Assembly (NCBI GenBank): GCA_944320465.1
Contig: CALUHO010000026.1
Coordinates: 1 to 47,853, forward strand
Length of the DNA: 47,853 nucleotides
Direction of reading: 5' to 3'
Source: an uncultured Bacteroidales bacterium
Lineage (GTDB): Bacteria; Bacteroidota; Bacteroidia; Bacteroidales; P3
In this document: positions 43,940-47,853 of the stretch, piece after piece
How the letters are laid out: the number at the start of each line of letters is the position of its first letter
Position numbering within the stretch: position 1 is the stretch's first letter
Program-made: the position numbers and the translations under genes
Notes under the pieces: generated by a model
Databases searched by the model: none
The model's input: only the letters and a program-made list of their open reading frames with translations
What the model was told of the DNA's origin: nothing

Positions 43940-46675
43940 TTAGAAACGGACACTGACATTGATGAAGAATGTGGTGCCGTAGGCGTAGAAGTAACGCGGA
44001 GGATACTTGTCCACATCGTGTTCGGCATAGTCGAAACGACGTTGCTCGTAACCGCCCGTCTGGATATTGCGGTTGTTGGTCACATTCTGCACCGAAGCGT
44101 TCAAGTTCAACTGCCAGCCATTGAAACGGAACACCTTGCCCACCGACACATCCAAGGTGAAACCACCGTTGAGCTTTTCCTCATCCAGAATGGCGTTCAG
44201 CAAGGCCTCGTTTTCCACCGGCACACCCTCGATGGCTGCCGTACTACGGCGTTCGGGATTCATGCTCAAGTAATTCCAGTTCACATAGTTCAAGTTCGCA
44301 TTCAAATAGATATTGAACGGAGCCTGATAATTGAGTCCCAACGAACCTGCCAGCTGCGGAGTCCCGGTCACATAGTAATTCTCGTAATAAATCGTGTTGG
44401 TCCGGTCTTCAAAGGCCCCGTTCTCGGCCGAGATCGTAGCCTCGGGACGGCTGGTGTAACGGTAATTGCCCACCGTTCCGATCAAAGAAGCGCTCAACTG
44501 CGGGAGGATCTTGACATCCAAGCCCAATTCCACCCCCTGATGCACCTGGTCCACCCCGTTCAAGGTGTAGTTGACAAAGGTCCGGTAGTCGTCATGATAG
44601 AAGCTGAACGACTCCATCCCGTCAAAGAACATCGTATGGAAGAGGGTGATACGACCTTGTACCACCGGGGTCTTGAGCACGTAATTGAGGTCGGCGGAGA
44701 AAATCTTCTCGTTCTTGAGGTCGGCCACCACGTCCTTGATACGCGGCGAAATATAGGCGTTGCGGATGAAAGGAGCGCGGGTCTTCCACAAGACATTGGC
44801 ATAGATATAGTTCCGTCCGTTGATTTTCCAAGTGGCCCCGGCTTTCAAACCGTAATTGTAGAAACTGTGCACGTCTCCTTTGCCCTTGGAGTTGTCGGGG
44901 GCGCGGCCGTTGCGCATGTGACCGTAACGCCAGAAATGCGTGGTGGACAATTCAGCCCCTGCATAGAAGTCCCAATGGGAGTATTCGAACAAGCCCATCG
45001 CGAACAACTCGCCATAGACCTTGTGCATATCGTAGTCGTAGCCGAACTTGTCCCCTTCATGCACTATGCGGTCGGGATTGTCCAAGTCGTTCTGTATCTC
45101 GATCGCGTTGGAGGAAAAGTCGCGTTCGGCGAACTGGTCTATGTCTCGCCAGTATTCGCCGCCGAGCAGGTCGGAAACGGTCTTGAAGTTATAAGTGACG
45201 CTGTTGCGAATCCTTGCCCCGGCATTCAAACGGATATTGTCGTTGAGCTTCTGGTTCAAGACCGAACTCAAATCGAAGTCGCTCACATCGTTGCGCCGGT
45301 CTTCGATCATATATTTCGCCTGACGGCCCAAAGCGTTCTGCGTATAGTTGACCTCGTACAATTCGTCCCAGTTCACTTGGCTCACGCTGGGGTCGTTGCG
45401 CCAGAGGTCGGCCACCAAAGCTGCCGTAGCCGGATCCTCGTAATAAGAAGGCAGGTAGCGGTAGTAATCCGGACGCGGGTCGGGCGCATCGTACCAGTTG
45501 AGCGCGGTCGTCCCGTAGCGGCCGAACTGGTAGCTGGCCGTGGTGCTGACCTTGGTATCTTCCTTCTCGTAATCCCAAACCAGCTGGAAGGTAGGCAGGA
45601 ACATTTCCCGGATACGGGCAGAGCGGATTTCCCCGTTCTGGTATCCCCAGTTGCCATTGTAGTAGTTGCTCCCTACCAAATCATAGACTTCCTGGTAGGA
45701 GCCGCCTTGCATGGCCCGCTTGGTGGGCGAACCGAAAGCCACGAAGCTCAACGAATGCCCGGTGGAACCGAATTTCTTCGATACCGAAGCGTAATAGCCC
45801 CAACTGTCGTACATCAGGCCGTCGGGTACGCCTTTGGAATCGTAGTTTTCCGAAAAACGCGGCACACGGACATTGGTATTTTCATTATAGACCAAGCCGT
45901 TGCCCCAGCGGCGGGAAAGGCTCAACGAGAAAGCCCAGCCTTTGGCGGTCAAGCCCGAACCGTATGTGTACATCAGACGGTGGGTATAAGTCCGGTTACT
46001 GAGCGAATAGGTGAACTTGTGCTGCTTGGGCATGGATGAAGCCCTCATGTCGATATTCTCCGCGCCTCCCACGTTCCCAAAGCTGAAATTGTTCGGCTTC
46101 AGGCCGCTGACCGTCTCGTTGTTCCGGGTGGCATCGTTCAAGCCGCCCCATTCCGACCAGGAAGCCCGGCCGTTTTCGGGATCGTTCATCAACGCGCCGT
46201 TGATATACACGCTGCTGTTCTGATTGTCGTAACCGCGAGGACGGAAATAGGAAAAACTGAGGTTGTAACCGGCATTGCGGTCGAACACGTCTTCGGAAGA
46301 GGTTTCCAAGCCCGAAACGGTCTGGCCGCCATAGCCCATTTCCTCGTCCCCGTCCAGTTCGAACACAGGGAAATCGTCTTCTACCGCGCTCACGTCCAAG
46401 TAATACAGGGCGTTTTCAAAATCCTTGACCGTCACCACTATACTCTGGTAGCCCGGAGCAGAAACCGAAAGGGTGATTTTCCCTCTTGCAGGCGCATTGT
46501 CAATCGTGAATGTCCCGTCTTGCGCGGTCTTCAGTGGCACCAGGCCTATTGAGACCGAAGCCCCGGCAACGGGCTTGCTGTCGCGCTTGTCGAGCACCGT
46601 GCCGCTCACTTGACGCTGGGCCAAAGAGAAGGAAACCGTGCATAAAAAAATCAAAGTGAAAACAAGATGTTTCAT
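43940..46675 (-). CDS. TonB-dependent receptor with carboxypeptidase-like N-terminal domain
   Basis: A 911-residue outer-membrane receptor. After a signal peptide (KHLVFTLIFLCTVSFSLAQ) comes a carboxypeptidase-regulatory-like beta-sandwich (VSGTVLDKRDSKPVAGASVS, then YQSIVVTVKDF). A divergent plug follows (YFRPRGYDNQNSSVYINGAL, then FGNVGGAENIDMRAS). The long barrel is rich in Tyr/Asn/Arg strands and ends FFINVSVRF, a typical aromatic C-terminus. It imports an unknown ligand using TonB energy. It leads an operon with two DUF5689 lipoproteins, a repeated Bacteroidota arrangement. A -7-like box (TATTTTTG, complement at 46780-46787) lies 105 bp upstream. Confidence 0.92.
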   Translation of the reverse strand: MKHLVFTLIFLCTVSFSLAQRQVSGTVLDKRDSKPVAGASVSIGLVPLKTAQDGTFTIDNAPARGKITLSVSAPGYQSIVVTVKDFENALYYLDVSAVEDDFPVFELDGDEEMGYGGQTVSGLETSSEDVFDRNAGYNLSFSYFRPRGYDNQNSSVYINGALMNDPENGRASWSEWGGLNDATRNNETVSGLKPNNFSFGNVGGAENIDMRASSMPKQHKFTYSLSNRTYTHRLMYTYGSGLTAKGWAFSLSLSRRWGNGLVYNENTNVRVPRFSENYDSKGVPDGLMYDSWGYYASVSKKFGSTGHSLSFVAFGSPTKRAMQGGSYQEVYDLVGSNYYNGNWGYQNGEIRSARIREMFLPTFQLVWDYEKEDTKVSTTASYQFGRYGTTALNWYDAPDPRPDYYRYLPSYYEDPATAALVADLWRNDPSVSQVNWDELYEVNYTQNALGRQAKYMIEDRRNDVSDFDLSSVLNQKLNDNIRLNAGARIRNSVTYNFKTVSDLLGGEYWRDIDQFAERDFSSNAIEIQNDLDNPDRIVHEGDKFGYDYDMHKVYGELFAMGLFEYSHWDFYAGAELSTTHFWRYGHMRNGRAPDNSKGKGDVHSFYNYGLKAGATWKINGRNYIYANVLWKTRAPFIRNAYISPRIKDVVADLKNEKIFSADLNYVLKTPVVQGRITLFHTMFFDGMESFSFYHDDYRTFVNYTLNGVDQVHQGVELGLDVKILPQLSASLIGTVGNYRYTSRPEATISAENGAFEDRTNTIYYENYYVTGTPQLAGSLGLNYQAPFNIYLNANLNYVNWNYLSMNPERRSTAAIEGVPVENEALLNAILDEEKLNGGFTLDVSVGKVFRFNGWQLNLNASVQNVTNNRNIQTGGYEQRRFDYAEHDVDKYPPRYFYAYGTTFFINVSVRF

Positions 46676-46875
46676 AATAAATGATATTTCCCGTATGCGG
46701 CCCCCTGAATCGCAACGAGGAGAAACTCCACCTCAATCCACAGAAGCCACAATGCCTGCTTGCAAAGGCTTTTTCGCCGCAAAAATAGAGAAAAATTGTT
46801 TAAATTTCATTACAGTCCATGCGGCGTGTTCAGACAAAATTCCGTATCTTCGCAGGCTACTGAATTGAATGCATC
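46676..46875. other. Divergent promoter region between the receptor operon and the DUF6427 gene
   Basis: A 200-bp gap between divergent genes. Leftward it has TATTTTTG (complement at 46780-46787); rightward it has TATCTTCG at 46845-46852, 24 bp before the DUF6427 ATG. Neither has a convincing TTG at the standard distance. No ORF is supported. Confidence 0.4.
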
Positions 46876-47778
46876 ATGCTCATCCGCATTGCCAAACGCA
46901 ATTTGGTTTTCCAATATCTGCTGGTATTCGCCGTTTCCTTGCTTTTATTCGGAAAAACTTTCTTGACAAAAGACTTTCTGCATAACGCCATTTGGCTTGC
47001 CTGGCTGCTTCATACCGCTTGGGCCTTATCGATAGGATGGGTGGCCGCCAAACACAGGCTCAGCCGGAATCCCGGCTTGATCGCCTTGATTTTTTTATGC
47101 CTGAATACCGCGCATACGGGGACAGGATACTCCAATCTCTTATGGATTTACCCTCTTTTCATCCTCTCTTTCTATTACGGCTTATCCATCTACGGGCATG
47201 ACAAACCCTATCCGGCCATCTTCAATTCTGCTGTATTCTGGAGCGCCGCCACTGTTTTCTGCCCGGAACTATTGTTCACATTGCCCTGCTTTTTCATCAT
47301 CCTGCTGTCCTATTCGGCCACAAGCGGGAGAGAATGGGGCAGTGCGATCCTTGGCATGGGCACTCCTTATATATTGGTATCGATCTACGACTTCCTCTGG
47401 GGCGAGAACCTGCTTGGCCAAATCTGGCAACAAGCCATGATCTTCGGGTTTCCCGGTTTCTCTATGGATATACTTCTGCCTGGAATCTTAGGTTTAGGAT
47501 GCACGGTCCTTTCTTTCCTGTCCATGCTTTCATTACGAAGAAACAAGCAGGATTTGAATATGGCCGAACGCCACAGAGCATCGGCTTTGACAGCCCTGTT
47601 CTTTTATTTCTGCGTGTTCACTGCCATAACCAAAATCCATCCAAACTCTGTTTTCCCGCTTTTCATTCCATCCGCTTTCTTCTGTTCCAAATTCTTGCTC
47701 AACATGAAGAGCGAAACCGGCAAGGATTTAATCCTGCTTGGCATCGTGGCACTGAGCCTGCTTGCCTGCTACCTATGA
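46876..47778 (+). CDS. Polytopic membrane protein, DUF6427-like
   Basis: A 300-residue inner-membrane protein with about eight hydrophobic segments, e.g. LVFQYLLVFAVSLLLFG, LIALIFLCLNTAHTG, LLWIYPLFILSFYYGLSIYG, LLFTLPCFFIILLSYSA, LLPGILGLGCTVLSFLSML and LILLGIVALSLLACYL. Charged loops are short. The pattern resembles the DUF6427 family of Bacteroidota, whose function is unknown. The TGA lies four bases before a family A repeat. No partner gene is visible in this direction. Confidence 0.7.
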   Translation: MLIRIAKRNLVFQYLLVFAVSLLLFGKTFLTKDFLHNAIWLAWLLHTAWALSIGWVAAKHRLSRNPGLIALIFLCLNTAHTGTGYSNLLWIYPLFILSFYYGLSIYGHDKPYPAIFNSAVFWSAATVFCPELLFTLPCFFIILLSYSATSGREWGSAILGMGTPYILVSIYDFLWGENLLGQIWQQAMIFGFPGFSMDILLPGILGLGCTVLSFLSMLSLRRNKQDLNMAERHRASALTALFFYFCVFTAITKIHPNSVFPLFIPSAFFCSKFLLNMKSETGKDLILLGIVALSLLACYL

Positions 47779-47782
47779 TAAA

Positions 47783-47853
47783 CCCAAATCGGTCATTAGA
47801 CACGCCGGGGCTGTTTTCGGTTAGGAAAATGAGGCTTTCGGGCATCTTGCCCG
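47783..47853. repeat. Family A repeat, cut by the window end
   Basis: The first 71 bp of the 193-bp element, starting with the intact 19-bp terminal inverted repeat. By eye it is identical to the copy at 26707. It begins four bases after the DUF6427 stop; the left flank is ATAAA. Confidence 0.88.

Noticed and set aside
44018..46039. 673-codon open frame on the plus strand
   Set aside because: It lies fully antisense to the TonB receptor gene, whose protein has clear family motifs. The antisense translation shows no recognisable domain and arises from codon bias of the true gene.

Overview
This window comes from a Bacteroidota genome, most likely a Bacteroidales member. The taxon is inferred from several markers: a 2434-residue SprA (type IX secretion translocon), two TonB-dependent receptors paired with lipoproteins, DUF5689 lipoproteins, a GldB-like lipoprotein and a PorT-like barrel beside nadE, and promoters of the TTG-N19/20-TAnnTTTG type instead of -35/-10 boxes. 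No rRNA, tRNA, CRISPR array or transposase gene was seen.

Layout. 1-2535: a lytic transglycosylase, a decayed phnW remnant and a broken unknown ORF among small repeats. 2536-6163 (minus): a YncE/BtuG-like beta-propeller lipoprotein and a BtuB-like TonB receptor, a possible corrinoid uptake pair. 6304-14380 (minus): ruvA then sprA. 14978-17845 (minus): a two-domain M16 zinc peptidase. 17925-18248: a repeat array packed with divergent promoter-like motifs, driving the peptidase leftward and a BadF/GlcNAc-kinase-like gene plus an FKBP isomerase (18289-19958) rightward. 20059-26476 (minus): a eukaryotic-like phosphosignalling cluster made of an AraC regulator, a zinc-ribbon/FHA protein, a PP2C phosphatase, an FHA membrane protein, a Ser/Thr kinase, and a large PEGA-repeat envelope protein translationally coupled to the kinase.

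27308-34590 (minus) is a complete phosphate locus, pstS-pstC-pstA-pstB-phoU-phoB-phoR. It is bracketed by two apparently identical, oppositely oriented 193-bp repeats. 34933-39593 holds prmC and gldB (minus), and a PorT-like barrel and nadE (plus); the NadE glutaminase triad looks lost. recQ (minus) converges on nadE and overlaps it at the 3' end. 41521-46675 (minus) is a TonB receptor followed by two DUF5689 lipoproteins. A DUF6427-type membrane protein (46876-47778) closes the window, followed by another repeat.

The most distinctive non-coding content is small non-autonomous mobile DNA. Family A is 193 bp with 19-bp terminal inverted repeats; several copies have 5-bp AT-rich target duplications, and it is present as full, internally deleted and relic forms. 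Family B is 204 bp, two copies, with 3-bp TAA/TTA duplications. There is also one 98-bp inverted-repeat element and one 113-bp unit with perfect 19-bp arms. These insertions sit at gene ends and between operon members. The two most interesting biological units are the FHA/PP2C/kinase/PEGA cluster and the promoter-repeat array. All function calls come from reading motifs by eye, without database searches.
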